The notes under the pieces were generated by a model that saw nothing but the letters and a program-made list of their open reading frames with translations, was not told the DNA's origin and searched no databases. A program made the position numbers and the translations under genes. From an uncultured Clostridia bacterium (GTDB taxonomy: Bacteria; Bacillota; Clostridia; UMGS1810), in the NCBI GenBank assembly GCA_934481345.1, contig CAKSPF010000007.1, positions 62,001-126,000 on the forward strand: a stretch of 64,000 nucleotides of DNA, written 5' to 3'. Below are positions 14,095-22,657 of this stretch, one piece after another; position 1 is the first letter of the stretch; each line of letters opens with the position of its first letter.

Positions 14095-14463
14095 ATGTTT
14101 TTTAATTTACCCGGCACAAACTCTTACAGCCGGAAAGTGCGATGGTTTTCTAAAATATACTATATATTTCTTGTGTTGCTTTTTTGCTTTTTAATGATAA
14201 GAGACCGTTCCGGAATGAGTGTTTATGACATTTTTATAAATATGAGTGAAATGCTTGTATTTTGGCTGTCATTTGTAATTCCTGTTCCGGCAGTTGTTTT
14301 TCTGGACAAGAAAGGTTTCGGAAAAGCGGAAATGTCTGTTGCCGTATGTATAGTATTTATGATATTCAGCATAATTTCCATGTACATCGGCACCATGTAT
14401 TCAAGCGAATACAAGCAAAATTTCGGTGACAGCTTGACAGTATTTGAACAGCAGGAAAAATAA
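14095..14463 (+). CDS. small integral membrane protein (122 aa)
   Basis: Three hydrophobic segments are visible, at about residues 20-37, 53-70 and 79-98, with a short cytoplasmic N-terminus (FFNLPGTNSYSRKVRW) and a polar C-terminal tail. A GGTGAAAA sequence precedes the ATG and a promoter lies upstream. I recognise no family. It is transcribed divergently from the sigma-factor gene and converges on spo0A. Confidence 0.6.
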   Translation: MFFNLPGTNSYSRKVRWFSKIYYIFLVLLFCFLMIRDRSGMSVYDIFINMSEMLVFWLSFVIPVPAVVFLDKKGFGKAEMSVAVCIVFMIFSIISMYIGTMYSSEYKQNFGDSLTVFEQQEK

Positions 14464-14481
14464 GAATTCATTAAAACCACA

Positions 14482-14510
14482 AACGGAGCCGTATTAAAAA
14501 CGACTCCGTT
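14482..14510. terminator. hairpin between convergent genes
   Basis: A 7-bp stem, 14482-14488 with 14504-14510, extended by three more pairs after one mismatch. The minus-strand side is followed by a T-rich run only weakly. It probably terminates the membrane-protein gene or spo0A. Confidence 0.5.
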
Positions 14511-14539
14511 ATATGTATCTCAAACAGTCTATGTATATA

Positions 14540-15319
14540 TCAGCCGGCTTTCATCTCAAGTCTGATTTTGTCTGCTATCATTGCTATAAACTCGGAATTG
14601 GTGGGCTTGCCCTTGCTGCTTAATATAGTGTAGCCGAACAGCTCGTTAAGGATTTCGGGATTGCCCCTGTCCCATGCGACCTCTATAGCATGTCTTATGG
14701 CACGTTCCACTCTTGATGATGTTGTATTATAATGCTTTGCAACCGTCGGATACAAAAATTTCGTTATGGAATTTATAGCTTCCATATCCTCTATAACCAT
14801 CATTATGGCATCTCTTATATACTGGTATCCTTTTATATGTGCAGGTACACCCAACTGCTGAATATACATTGTAATGTTGGTTTCCAGATCTCTGCTGCGT
14901 GATGCAGACTGAACCGAACCTGCATTTTCATTTGTTCTGTCGGAAAGAACTTCGTTTATTCTTTCCTCAAGAGCGCTCATTTCAAACGGTTTGATGAAAT
15001 AGAATGCCGCTCCGAGACGCATTGCATTTGCAATTATTGAATCATACCCTGTTGACGAAGCAACAATTATCTTTGGCTTTTTTGAAAGTGCAGTATTATT
15101 ATTTATTCTGCTCATCAAAGTAAGACCGTCCATTACAGGCATGACTATATCTGCAACTACAAGGTCGGGCTTTGTTTCCAAGACCATTTCATAACCTGTT
15201 TTGCCGTCATATGCAGTGCCTACTACATCAAAGCATTCATTGAGCTCCAGACTTTCTTTTACATTTTCGCAAAATTCCTTGTTATCATCCACAATGAGTA
15301 TTTTTTTCTTATTTTTCAT
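14540..15319 (-). CDS. spo0A: sporulation master regulator Spo0A (259 aa)
   Basis: ATG 15319 lies after a GGGGGT site; an ATG at 15334 is part of that leader. The receiver domain has Asp11-Asp12, the phospho-acceptor Asp57 (PDLVVADIVMP) and the conserved lysine in FYFIKPFE. The C-terminal DNA-binding domain has the Spo0A hallmarks GVPAHIKGYQYIRDAI, HYNTTSSRVERAIRHAIEVAWDRG and a closing KPTNSEFIAMIAD. It receives phosphate from sporulation kinases and controls entry into sporulation. It sits downstream of spoIVB, the usual order in Bacillota. Confidence 0.97.
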   Translation of the reverse strand: MKNKKKILIVDDNKEFCENVKESLELNECFDVVGTAYDGKTGYEMVLETKPDLVVADIVMPVMDGLTLMSRINNNTALSKKPKIIVASSTGYDSIIANAMRLGAAFYFIKPFEMSALEERINEVLSDRTNENAGSVQSASRSRDLETNITMYIQQLGVPAHIKGYQYIRDAIMMVIEDMEAINSITKFLYPTVAKHYNTTSSRVERAIRHAIEVAWDRGNPEILNELFGYTILSSKGKPTNSEFIAMIADKIRLEMKAG

Positions 15320-15334
15320 CTTTAAAACCCCCAA

Positions 15335-15595
15335 AAATATGTTTTATTAGTTTTATTTGTTAAATATATTATAAACTTACATTTGAGGGTTTTACAATAT
15401 TTTAGGGAATTAGAACCAAAAAGCTATATTTTCATCAAAAATCAAACGATTTTTTCCAAAAAAGTACAAAATATTTTGAACTTAACAGCCAACTTGTACT
15501 TTTAGCATATCCAAAGTACAAAATACTTGGACTCGAATTTGCCGAAAACCTTCCGTTTTTTAATTTACTTTACGTCAATTCAAGCTTTTTTTTGA
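15335..15595. promoter_or_regulatory. spo0A upstream region with repeated GTAC motifs
   Basis: AAAGTACAAAATA occurs at 15461-15473 and 15513-15525, with an inverted TTGTACTTTT at 15494-15503. The region is AT-rich and has no open frame. I see no TGTCGAA-type 0A box. The repeated motifs may be regulator sites, but similar GTAC stretches also occur by chance in AT-rich DNA (one near 21186). Confidence 0.4.
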
Positions 15596-16951
15596 CTATT
15601 TATTCATTTTCTCAAACATTGTTTCAGCAAAAATTGCATATCCCTTTTGCGGATCATTTACAAACACATGTGTAACCGCCCCTATAAGCCTGCCGTTTTG
15701 TATAATCGGGCTTCCGCTCATCCCCTGTATTATACCGCCGGTCTTTCTCAAAAGAACCGGATCGGTAACTTTGATTACCATTGACTTTGTTCCGTTGTTT
15801 CTCATGCGGTTAATATTCACGATTTCAAGCTCATATTCATGTGCGCCGGTATCGTCAAGAGTACATATGACGGTCGCCTTGCCTTTTTGTACCCGTGATT
15901 TCGGAGCTATCTCCAAAGCGTCATAATCTTGGGTTTCTGCTGTTATACCGCCGTATATTCCGGTTTTTGAATTAAGAAAACACGTTCCGAGATTTCTGTC
16001 TTCATTAATTGCTCCCATTATTTCTCCCGGAACACCTTTTTTGCCCTTTGTTATGCCGAGTATTGAAGCTTTATATAATGTACCCTTCTGCACGGGTATA
16101 AGAATATCAGTATCGCTGTCGGATATACCGTGTCCGAGCGCCGCATACTGTTTCGTATCCTTTTCAAAAAATGTCAGTGTTCCTATCCCTGCTATCGAAT
16201 CTCTCACCATCACACCTATTCGCCGATGACCGTCCTCGCAGTTCTTAGGAGTAAGTCTAACCGTCGTTCTCTCATCATCACGCACAATACCGAGCATACA
16301 CTCTCCGTCTGTTTTATCTATACTTTTCAAAAATTCCGATATTTCTGCGATTTTTTTGCCGTTCAGAGTTTCTATTATATCACCCGGCCTTATCCCCGCA
16401 GAAGCGGCGGGAGATACCGTCTCGCCGCTTTTTGTTTTAAAATCCACTACTCCGACCGTTATAAGCCCGCTTGCATACAGCTTAACCCCTATACACTCCC
16501 CGGAGGGAAAAACAAGCGGACTTTTTACTACATTGACATTTACTTCTTTTATCGGTATTGCGCCGAATAATTTTAAAGTTACCTTTTGAGTATAATTTTG
16601 CGCCGTTACGACGCCATCTGAAAGCTTACCTCCGCTTCCTGCGGCAAGATATGATTTATCAGATGCCGATATAAAGTACGGAAGATTTTTATTGAGATTG
16701 CCTCCGTATATCAGTGTATATTCATCGCTGACGATAAAATTTGCCGCAAAAGCCGTATATAGAATAATCAGTGAAGAAGCCGCTGCTGCCAGGGCAACAG
16801 ATATATATTTAAATTTTTTGTTCAATCCAAACACATCCCAAAAACTTTTTAATATTAAGTTTTCCGATGTGGTTTTTTTTATGCTGACAATATCTCTTAA
16901 AAACGGAAAAACAAAATTGTTGATATTTGTCGCAAAAAATAGTATAATCAT
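15596..16951 (-). CDS. spoIVB: SpoIVB serine peptidase (up to 451 aa)
   Basis: After a membrane anchor (residues about 48-70 of the long frame) come a PDZ domain (SAGIRPGDIIETLNGKKI) and the S55 peptidase part with AALGHGISDSDT (catalytic His) and IIQGMSGSPIIQNG (catalytic Ser), as in SpoIVB, which signals sigma-K activation across the forespore membrane. The start is uncertain: ATG 16951 has no ribosome site, and a TTG at 16825 preceded by GGGATG would give a 409-residue protein closer to the family length. Spo0A follows. Confidence 0.93.
   Translation of the reverse strand: MIILFFATNINNFVFPFLRDIVSIKKTTSENLILKSFWDVFGLNKKFKYISVALAAAASSLIILYTAFAANFIVSDEYTLIYGGNLNKNLPYFISASDKSYLAAGSGGKLSDGVVTAQNYTQKVTLKLFGAIPIKEVNVNVVKSPLVFPSGECIGVKLYASGLITVGVVDFKTKSGETVSPAASAGIRPGDIIETLNGKKIAEISEFLKSIDKTDGECMLGIVRDDERTTVRLTPKNCEDGHRRIGVMVRDSIAGIGTLTFFEKDTKQYAALGHGISDSDTDILIPVQKGTLYKASILGITKGKKGVPGEIMGAINEDRNLGTCFLNSKTGIYGGITAETQDYDALEIAPKSRVQKGKATVICTLDDTGAHEYELEIVNINRMRNNGTKSMVIKVTDPVLLRKTGGIIQGMSGSPIIQNGRLIGAVTHVFVNDPQKGYAIFAETMFEKMNK
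16920..16948 (+). promoter_or_regulatory. promoter for the polysaccharide deacetylase gene
   Basis: TTGATA (16920-16925), a 17-bp spacer and TATAAT (16943-16948) on the plus strand. It lies inside the 5' end of the long spoIVB frame, which favours a later spoIVB start. Confidence 0.7.
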
Positions 16952-16999
16952 ATAATAAGGATTTTATTTTAATTTTTATAAAAAAGGAGGCGATTTCGG

Positions 17000-17971
17000 T
17001 TGAGAAGAAATAAAAAGCTTTATGTGCAGCGATTTGTTCCGTATGCACAAATAAAACGCCGTCAGCGGATTAATATAATTAAAACCGCCGGAATTGCCGC
17101 AGCAACCTGTGCGCTTCTTATTTTTACCACTGTATTTGCCGCAAACAGACTGCCTGCCGGTTTTTATAAAAACATAATAAAAACTTCAGCAGAAACGCAA
17201 AATAAAAAGATAGAAAAAAAAGAAACGGCTTTTATTTATCCGAAACCAAACGAAAGCACACAAAAAAAAGCACAGCGGCTTAAAGAAATAATTGCCGAGG
17301 ACTGGAATGAACACCACTACACACCGACAGACGGTGAAATGGATAATGTGTATATATACGACAATGTAAAGATGTGCTATCTTACCTTTGATGACGGGCC
17401 GAGCAGCGTTACACCGCAGATACTGGATGTGCTTAAACAGTACAAAGTCAAAGCCACATTTTTTGTAACCGGCCAACAAGCCGCGAACAATCCCGAAACA
17501 CTAAAAGAGATTTACAATAACGGTCATACCATCGGTAACCATTCGTATTCGCATGTATACGACTCGGTATATTCATCTGCCGACGGATTTAAAAACGAAG
17601 TGATGAACTGCAAAAACGCTATTGACAATGCATTGGGATTTGAATACAAGAATCTGATTTTCAGATTTCCGGGCGGCTATACCAGCCTTTCAAACGAAGA
17701 ACACAAAAAGTTATACAGAGAAACTCTTAAAAGTCTCGGATATAAATATATCGACTGGAGCTGCCTTACCGGTGACAGCAATACTACAGAACCTACGCCC
17801 GAATATTTGCTGAACACATTAAACTACAGCATCGGCAATACCAAAACCGGCGATATTGTGGTTTTGATGCATGATTCCCCGTCAAAGCAGATAACGGCTG
17901 ACGTTTTACCGCAGGTTATTGAATATTTGTATTCCGCAGGATATAAATTTGATGTACTGAAGAATAAATAA
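17000..17971 (+). CDS. polysaccharide deacetylase, CE4 family (323 aa), TTG start
   Basis: TTG 17000 follows an AGGAGGCG site at the right distance. Residues 30-48 are one membrane anchor or uncleaved signal segment. The NodB domain begins near residue 125, with motif 1 TFDDGPS (metal and catalytic Asp pair), motif 2 HSYSH and motif 3 RFPGG, then a late HDS motif that matches the catalytic histidine. All key residues are present. Such enzymes remove N-acetyl groups from peptidoglycan (PgdA or PdaA type) and help lysozyme resistance or cortex formation. Its place beside spoIVB and spo0A hints at a sporulation link. Confidence 0.88.
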   Translation: MRRNKKLYVQRFVPYAQIKRRQRINIIKTAGIAAATCALLIFTTVFAANRLPAGFYKNIIKTSAETQNKKIEKKETAFIYPKPNESTQKKAQRLKEIIAEDWNEHHYTPTDGEMDNVYIYDNVKMCYLTFDDGPSSVTPQILDVLKQYKVKATFFVTGQQAANNPETLKEIYNNGHTIGNHSYSHVYDSVYSSADGFKNEVMNCKNAIDNALGFEYKNLIFRFPGGYTSLSNEEHKKLYRETLKSLGYKYIDWSCLTGDSNTTEPTPEYLLNTLNYSIGNTKTGDIVVLMHDSPSKQITADVLPQVIEYLYSAGYKFDVLKNK

Positions 17972-17992
17972 CCGTCTTTATCATACCGCACT

Positions 17993-18033
17993 AAAAAAGA
18001 TGTCATGCGCTTATAAACAGCACCTGACATCTT
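17993..18033. terminator. terminator of the ribosomal operon (minus strand)
   Basis: A 9-bp stem, 17997-18005 with 18025-18033, has a run of As on the plus strand at 17993-17998, which is a T-run for transcripts arriving from rplQ. The deacetylase gene may use it too. Confidence 0.85.
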
Positions 18034-18057
18034 ATTTTATATCAGAAAGACTTTATC

Positions 18058-18399
18058 TTAAACCAACTCGATAATTGCCATTTCCGCACAGTCACCGCGT
18101 CTGGGACCCATTTTCAAAATCCTTGTATAGCCGCCGTTTCTGTCTGCATATTTAGGAGCAAGCTCATTAAATACCTTTGTTACAACGTCTTCTTTTGTAA
18201 TATAAGCAAGAGCCTGTCTTCTTGAATGCAATGTATTTGTCTTACCTAAAGTAATCATTTTCTCAGCCATGCATCTTGTTTCCTTAGCTTTTTCAACGGT
18301 AGTTTCAATTTTACCGTGCTCTAAAAGAGAAGTAACCAGATTTCTGAGCATAGCGTTTCTATGGTCGGTAGCACGACCTAATTTTCTTGTACCGGGCAT
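18058..18399 (-). CDS. rplQ: 50S ribosomal protein L17 (113 aa)
   Basis: The product begins MPGTRKLGRATDHRNAMLRNLVTSLLEHGKI, the L17 start, and has the expected 113 residues. L17 sits near the peptide exit tunnel of the 50S subunit. It is the last gene of the alpha operon, 117 bp after rpoA; an AAAGGAGG site precedes the ATG. Confidence 0.97.
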   Translation of the reverse strand: MPGTRKLGRATDHRNAMLRNLVTSLLEHGKIETTVEKAKETRCMAEKMITLGKTNTLHSRRQALAYITKEDVVTKVFNELAPKYADRNGGYTRILKMGPRRGDCAEMAIIELV

Positions 18400-18516
18400 A
18401 AATTTAACCTCCTTTGTACTAATTAATCATCATTTTGCAAATTTATTAAAATTCCGAGTGAAAACACCGTAATGCCATGCACACTGCGGAAGATACACTG
18501 TGACAACAAGTCAATT

Positions 18517-19470
18517 CTACTCGTCGTATTCCTTTGAGAATTCAAATCCCAATGAATGAAGCTTGCCTACGACCTCTTCAAGTGACTTTCTTCCGAGGTT
18601 TCTTACTCTCATCATTTCATTTTCGGATTTTGATACCAAATCCTCAACAGTGTTAATACCGGCTCTCTTTAAGCAGTTAAACGAACGGACGGACAAGTCT
18701 AACTCTTCAATTGTAAGTTCCAAAACCTTATCCTTTTTGTCTTCTTCCTTTTCAACCATAATATCCGTATTTGCAATGTTGTCTGTGAGGTCAATGAAAA
18801 GGCTCATGTGTTCGTTAAGAATTTTAGCGCTGAGTGAAAGCGCTTCTTCGGGAGCTATTGTACCGTCAGTGAAAATTTCCAATGTAAGTTTATCATAATC
18901 GGTTACCTGTCCCACACGGGTGTTTGTAACCGTATAATTAACTTTATCTACAGGAGAATAGATGGAATCAACAGGTATAACGCCTATCATATTCTGCACC
19001 TTTTCCTTGTTCTTTTCACTTGTTACATAGCCTCTGCCCTTTTCAAGCGTTATTTCCATATAAAGCTTGGCTTTTTCGCTTAAAGTAGCTATATGCAAAT
19101 CGCCGTTTATAATCTCAACCTCATGGCCGCAGACTATATCCTTAGCGCAAATTTCTCCCGGGCCGGTAGCCTCAATATAAACCGTTTTAGGCGTATCGGA
19201 AAAAACCTTTGCGATAATTCTCTTTACATTAAGAATTATCTCGGTTACATCCTCTTTAACGCCCGGAATTGTTGAAAACTCATGGAGAACCCCGTCAATT
19301 TTAACGCTTGTCGGAGCAGCACCGGGGAGTGATGACAACAATACTCTTCTAAGTGAGTTACCAAGAGTTATGCCGTAGCCTCTTTCAAGAGGTTCAACCT
19401 CAAATTTCGCGTACTTGGGATTTTCTTTATTGTCAACTCTCTCTACACTCGGTTTGTTCATTTCCATCAT
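18517..19470 (-). CDS. rpoA: RNA polymerase alpha subunit (317 aa)
   Basis: ATG 19470 has a GGAGGG site 8 nt upstream, so the frame's earlier start at 19485 is not used. The N-terminal dimerisation domain has LGNSLRRVLLSSLPGAA, and the C-terminal domain (residues about 250-305) has the UP-element/activator fold with LKRAGINTVEDLVSKSE and RNLGRKSLEEV. It assembles as a dimer that nucleates RNA polymerase. A spacer of about 150 bp with small hairpins separates it from rpsD. Confidence 0.97.
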   Translation of the reverse strand: MMEMNKPSVERVDNKENPKYAKFEVEPLERGYGITLGNSLRRVLLSSLPGAAPTSVKIDGVLHEFSTIPGVKEDVTEIILNVKRIIAKVFSDTPKTVYIEATGPGEICAKDIVCGHEVEIINGDLHIATLSEKAKLYMEITLEKGRGYVTSEKNKEKVQNMIGVIPVDSIYSPVDKVNYTVTNTRVGQVTDYDKLTLEIFTDGTIAPEEALSLSAKILNEHMSLFIDLTDNIANTDIMVEKEEDKKDKVLELTIEELDLSVRSFNCLKRAGINTVEDLVSKSENEMMRVRNLGRKSLEEVVGKLHSLGFEFSKEYDE

Positions 19471-19632
19471 AAATAAACCCTCCAATCAAAACCATAATTA
19501 TTTTATAACATTGACTGCAAATCTGACTGATTTGCTCTGCACCGCATCAGCAGTCTGCTTATATAAAAGCAGACAATAGCGCAAAGCGCTGTGCTGAACG
19601 TAAGTACAGTGTTATATATGAGGGCAGCTCTA

Positions 19633-20259
19633 TTATTTAGAATACAACTCAACAATGAGATGTTCTTCGATTTCTATATCAATATCATCTCTCTGTGCCA
19701 AAGCAACAACTTTTGCCTGCATAGTGTTGGTATCCAAATCGAGCCACTTTGGAATTGCTTTGCCATCGGTCTGCTCTAAGATGGCTTTTATCTTCGGAAG
19801 GCTTCTGCTTCCTTCCTTTAAGGTGATTACATCGCCTTCTTTTACCAAGTAGGAAGGAATATTAACCTTTTTACCGTTAACCTGGAAATGTCCGTGTACA
19901 ACGAGCTGTCTTGCTTCTGCTCTTGAAAGAGCAAAGCCGAGTCTGTATACAACATTGTCCAAGCGGCTTTCAAGTACCTGTAAAAGGTTATCACCAGTTA
20001 CACCGCTCTTTTTATTAGCGATTTCAAAATAATGAGCAAACTGGCTCTCCAAAACGCCGTAGTATCTTTTTGCTTTCTGCTTTTCTCTAAGCTGCAAGCC
20101 GTATTCGGAAAGCTTCTTTCTGCCCTGTCCATGCTGACCGGGAGCATATTCTCTTTTATTTATTGAGCATTTTTCGCCGTAGCATCTTGAGCCTTTCAAA
20201 AATAATTTCTGACCTTCTCTTCTGCAAAGACGGCATACTGCACCAGTATAACGTGCCAT
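19633..20259 (-). CDS. rpsD: 30S ribosomal protein S4 (208 aa), zinc-type
   Basis: The N-terminal region has four cysteines in the C+ arrangement (CRLC ... RCYGEKC), and residues 98-160 form the S4 RNA-binding domain (LESRLDNVVYRLGFALSRAEARQLV). S4 nucleates 30S assembly. In many Bacillota it also represses its own synthesis; the 5' spacer here is short. Confidence 0.97.
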   Translation of the reverse strand: MARYTGAVCRLCRREGQKLFLKGSRCYGEKCSINKREYAPGQHGQGRKKLSEYGLQLREKQKAKRYYGVLESQFAHYFEIANKKSGVTGDNLLQVLESRLDNVVYRLGFALSRAEARQLVVHGHFQVNGKKVNIPSYLVKEGDVITLKEGSRSLPKIKAILEQTDGKAIPKWLDLDTNTMQAKVVALAQRDDIDIEIEEHLIVELYSK

Positions 20260-20278
20260 TTATTACACCTCCTGTTAA

Positions 20279-20671
20279 TCACACTCTTCTTCTCTTAGGC
20301 GGTCTGCAACCGTTGTGAGGAATAGGTGTTACATCTTTAATCATTGTTACTTCAAGACCTGCTGTTTGCAATGCGCGGATTGCAGCTTCTCTTCCTGCAC
20401 CCGGACCTTTTACATATACTTCAACAGTTTTCAAACCGTGTTCCATTGCAGCCTTAGCAGCAGTTTCAGCAGCCATCTGTGAAGCAAACGGTGTGCTCTT
20501 CTTAGAGCCCCTGAAGCCCAAGCCGCCTGAGCTTGCCCATGAAAGTGCATTGCCCTGTACGTCTGTGATTGTTACTATAGTATTATTAAAGGTGGAGCGA
20601 ATATGAACAGCTCCGCGTTCAATGTTTTTCCTTTCGCGTCTTTTACGAGTTTTCTTGACCTGAGCAGCCAT
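20279..20671 (-). CDS. rpsK: 30S ribosomal protein S11 (130 aa)
   Basis: A complete S11 with an N-terminal basic tail and the core AVHIRSTFNNTIVTITD, then SGGLGFRGSKKSTPFASQMAAE and a PHNGCRPPKRRRV end. It binds 16S rRNA in the platform. It lies 15 bp downstream of rpsM, behind an AGGAGGG site. Confidence 0.97.
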   Translation of the reverse strand: MAAQVKKTRKRRERKNIERGAVHIRSTFNNTIVTITDVQGNALSWASSGGLGFRGSKKSTPFASQMAAETAAKAAMEHGLKTVEVYVKGPGAGREAAIRALQTAGLEVTMIKDVTPIPHNGCRPPKRRRV

Positions 20672-20686
20672 TTAAATCCCTCCTTC

Positions 20687-21055
20687 TTATTTTTTCTTTC
20701 CTGCAATTGCTCTCTTAGGACCTTTTCTTGTTCTTGCATTGTTCTTAGTGTTCTGTCCTCTTACCGGGAGTCCTCTTCTGTGACGAAGACCTCTGTAGCA
20801 TCCGATTTCTATCAAACGCTTAATATCAAGAGCAATCTGTCTTCTTAAGTCACCCTCAACAGTATAATCTCTGTCGATGATTTCTCTTATTTTTGCGATT
20901 TCATCTTCTGTTAAATCTTTAACTCTTGTATCAGGATTTATACCTGCTTCTGCCAAAATTTTGTTTGAGCTTGCAACGCCTATACCGTATACATAGGTAA
21001 GTCCGTATTCTACTCTCTTTTCATTAGGTAAGTCTACACCTGCTATTCTTGCCAT
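20687..21055 (-). CDS. rpsM: 30S ribosomal protein S13 (122 aa)
   Basis: The product begins MARIAGVDLPNEKRVEYGLTY and ends with the basic RGQNTKNNARTRKGP tail that contacts P-site tRNA. Full length for bacteria. A GGAGGTGC site precedes the ATG. The 158-bp gap to rpmJ holds a 7-bp stem with a GCAA tetraloop just after the rpmJ stop. Confidence 0.97.
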   Translation of the reverse strand: MARIAGVDLPNEKRVEYGLTYVYGIGVASSNKILAEAGINPDTRVKDLTEDEIAKIREIIDRDYTVEGDLRRQIALDIKRLIEIGCYRGLRHRRGLPVRGQNTKNNARTRKGPKRAIAGKKK

Positions 21056-21213
21056 TAGCTTTTTCGCACCTCCTGCTTTATAATATCAACATTAATATAT
21101 ATTCATAACTGAAGGATTTACAAGGTTAAACTTGTACAGCCGCACCCGTTCAGCTACAAGCCATGATAAATCTTTTGTACATTAAAGTACAATTTAAGTG
21201 AGATATTGCTATC

Positions 21214-21327
21214 TCAGCCCTGTCTTTGTTTGTGTTTCGGATTTTGGCAAATAACCATTATTTTACCTTTTCTTTTGATTATTTTGCACTTTTCACACAT
21301 TGGTTTTACTGATGGTCTGACCTTCAT
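21214..21327 (-). CDS. rpmJ: 50S ribosomal protein L36 (37 aa), zinc-type
   Basis: A 37-codon frame starting MKVRPSVKPMCEKCKII and ending NPKHKQRQG, the canonical L36 with a C-x2-C pair, a later Cys (VICQ) and a His as zinc ligands. An AGGTAG site precedes ATG 21327. It lies between infA and rpsM as usual in Bacillota. Confidence 0.96.
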   Translation of the reverse strand: MKVRPSVKPMCEKCKIIKRKGKIMVICQNPKHKQRQG

Positions 21328-21355
21328 TTTGGCTACCTCCTATTTAAATCTTTAG

Positions 21356-21574
21356 CTATTTAGCTCTCCATGTAATACGTCCTCTGGTTAAATCATACGG
21401 CGACATTTCAACCGTTACCTTATCTCCGGGAAGTATTCGTATAAAATTCATACGAAGCTTACCGGAAATGTGAGCTAAAATTCTGTGGCCGTTCTCAAAT
21501 TCAACCTGAAACATAGCGTTGGGCAGTGCCTCTACTACTGTTCCCTCAAGTTCTAAAACATCTTCTTTTGCCAA
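21356..21574 (-). CDS. infA: translation initiation factor IF-1 (72 aa), TTG start
   Basis: TTG 21574 follows an AAGGAGG site and yields 72 residues, exactly the family length; the ATG further upstream would add seven non-conserved residues. The S1-like OB fold is clear (GTVVEALPNAMFQVE, GHRILAHISGKLRMNFIRILPGDKV). IF-1 binds the 30S A site with IF-2 and IF-3. Confidence 0.96.
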   Translation of the reverse strand: MAKEDVLELEGTVVEALPNAMFQVEFENGHRILAHISGKLRMNFIRILPGDKVTVEMSPYDLTRGRITWRAK

Positions 21575-21601
21575 GGATAAAACCTCCTTTATCAATAACT
21601 T

Positions 21602-21874
21602 TTAATCGGACAAAACACCTAAATAATTGGTAAGAGAATACCTTACCTCTTTGTTTGTAAGCTTTCCGACTGTTTTAAGCTTATTTACAATAAACTCATC
21701 TTTGTCGCCGGTAGGCCTTATGTGCTTTAGCTTTTTTTTCTTTGGGTTACTGACCTTTCGGCTCTTGCCGTCACATAAATACAAATAATTATCCTCTTTG
21801 GATATTACTATGAAACATTTACCCTCATCTCTTCCGGCAGATGCATAAACAAATTCCCCGGGATGAGCGTCCAT
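21602..21874 (-). CDS. KOW-domain RNA-binding protein (90 aa)
   Basis: ATG 21874 follows a GAGGTG site. Residues 1-50 are a KOW-type fold (GEFVYASAGRDEGKCFIVI), similar to archaeal L14e-type proteins, then a basic linker SRKVSNPKKKKLKHI and a helical tail. Clostridia commonly keep a gene like this between map and infA; a ribosome-linked role is inferred from that constant position. Confidence 0.85.
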   Translation of the reverse strand: MDAHPGEFVYASAGRDEGKCFIVISKEDNYLYLCDGKSRKVSNPKKKKLKHIRPTGDKDEFIVNKLKTVGKLTNKEVRYSLTNYLGVLSD

Positions 21875-21887
21875 ATTCATCACCTCA

Positions 21888-22634
21888 TTAATAGTTTGTA
21901 AGAAGTTCCGGTTCGCTGTCGGTTATAAGTATGGTATTCTCATAATGGGCGGCAAACGAGCCGTCCAGAGTTACGACCGTCCAACCGTCCTTTAAGGTGT
22001 TGGTACGGTAATCACCGTAAGTTACCATAGGTTCAACCGCTATTGTCATTCCTTTGGCAAGACGTATGCCTCTTCCGAAACTGCCGTAATTCGGGATTTC
22101 GGGGTTTTCGTGCATCTGCTTGCCTATACCGTGACCGCAGTAATTCCTTACAATTCCAAAACCGTTTGACTCCACATATTTCTGAATGGTAGCCTGAATG
22201 CTTCCAAGTCTCTCTCCGTGGCGGGCAAATTTAAGTCCCTCGAAAAAGCTCTGTCTGGTTACATCAATAAGCCTCTGAGCTTCCGGACTGATTTTGCCTA
22301 CAGCAAACGTTCTTGCGGCATCTCCGTGATAGCCATCCTTTACAGCGCCTACGTCAATACTTATTATATCGCCGTCTTTGAGCACTCTGTCGGACGGTAT
22401 ACCGTGTATAACGACTTCATTTATAGAAGCGCATATACTTGCGGGGTATCCGTTGTAATTCAAAAATGACGGTTTTGCTCCCTGACTCAAAATATATCTT
22501 TTTGCTATTTTGTCTAATTCTTTTGTAGTAATTCCGGGCTGTATATGCTTTTCAACTTCGCAAAGCGTATCATATACAATTCTGCCTGACACTCTCATTT
22601 TAGCAATTTCAGCTGATGATTTAATATATATCAT
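21888..22634 (-). CDS. map: type I methionine aminopeptidase (248 aa)
   Basis: The pita-bread fold metal ligands are visible: Asp in SIDVGA, Asp in YHGDAAR, His in CGHGIG, and the two glutamates in VEPM and near YENT. It lacks N-terminal extensions, as in the short bacterial type Ia form. It removes the initiator methionine after deformylation. It is 23 bp downstream of adk. Confidence 0.96.
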   Translation of the reverse strand: MIYIKSSAEIAKMRVSGRIVYDTLCEVEKHIQPGITTKELDKIAKRYILSQGAKPSFLNYNGYPASICASINEVVIHGIPSDRVLKDGDIISIDVGAVKDGYHGDAARTFAVGKISPEAQRLIDVTRQSFFEGLKFARHGERLGSIQATIQKYVESNGFGIVRNYCGHGIGKQMHENPEIPNYGSFGRGIRLAKGMTIAVEPMVTYGDYRTNTLKDGWTVVTLDGSFAAHYENTILITDSEPELLTNY

Positions 22635-22657
22635 TGAAACATTCGCCTCCGGCTCCG

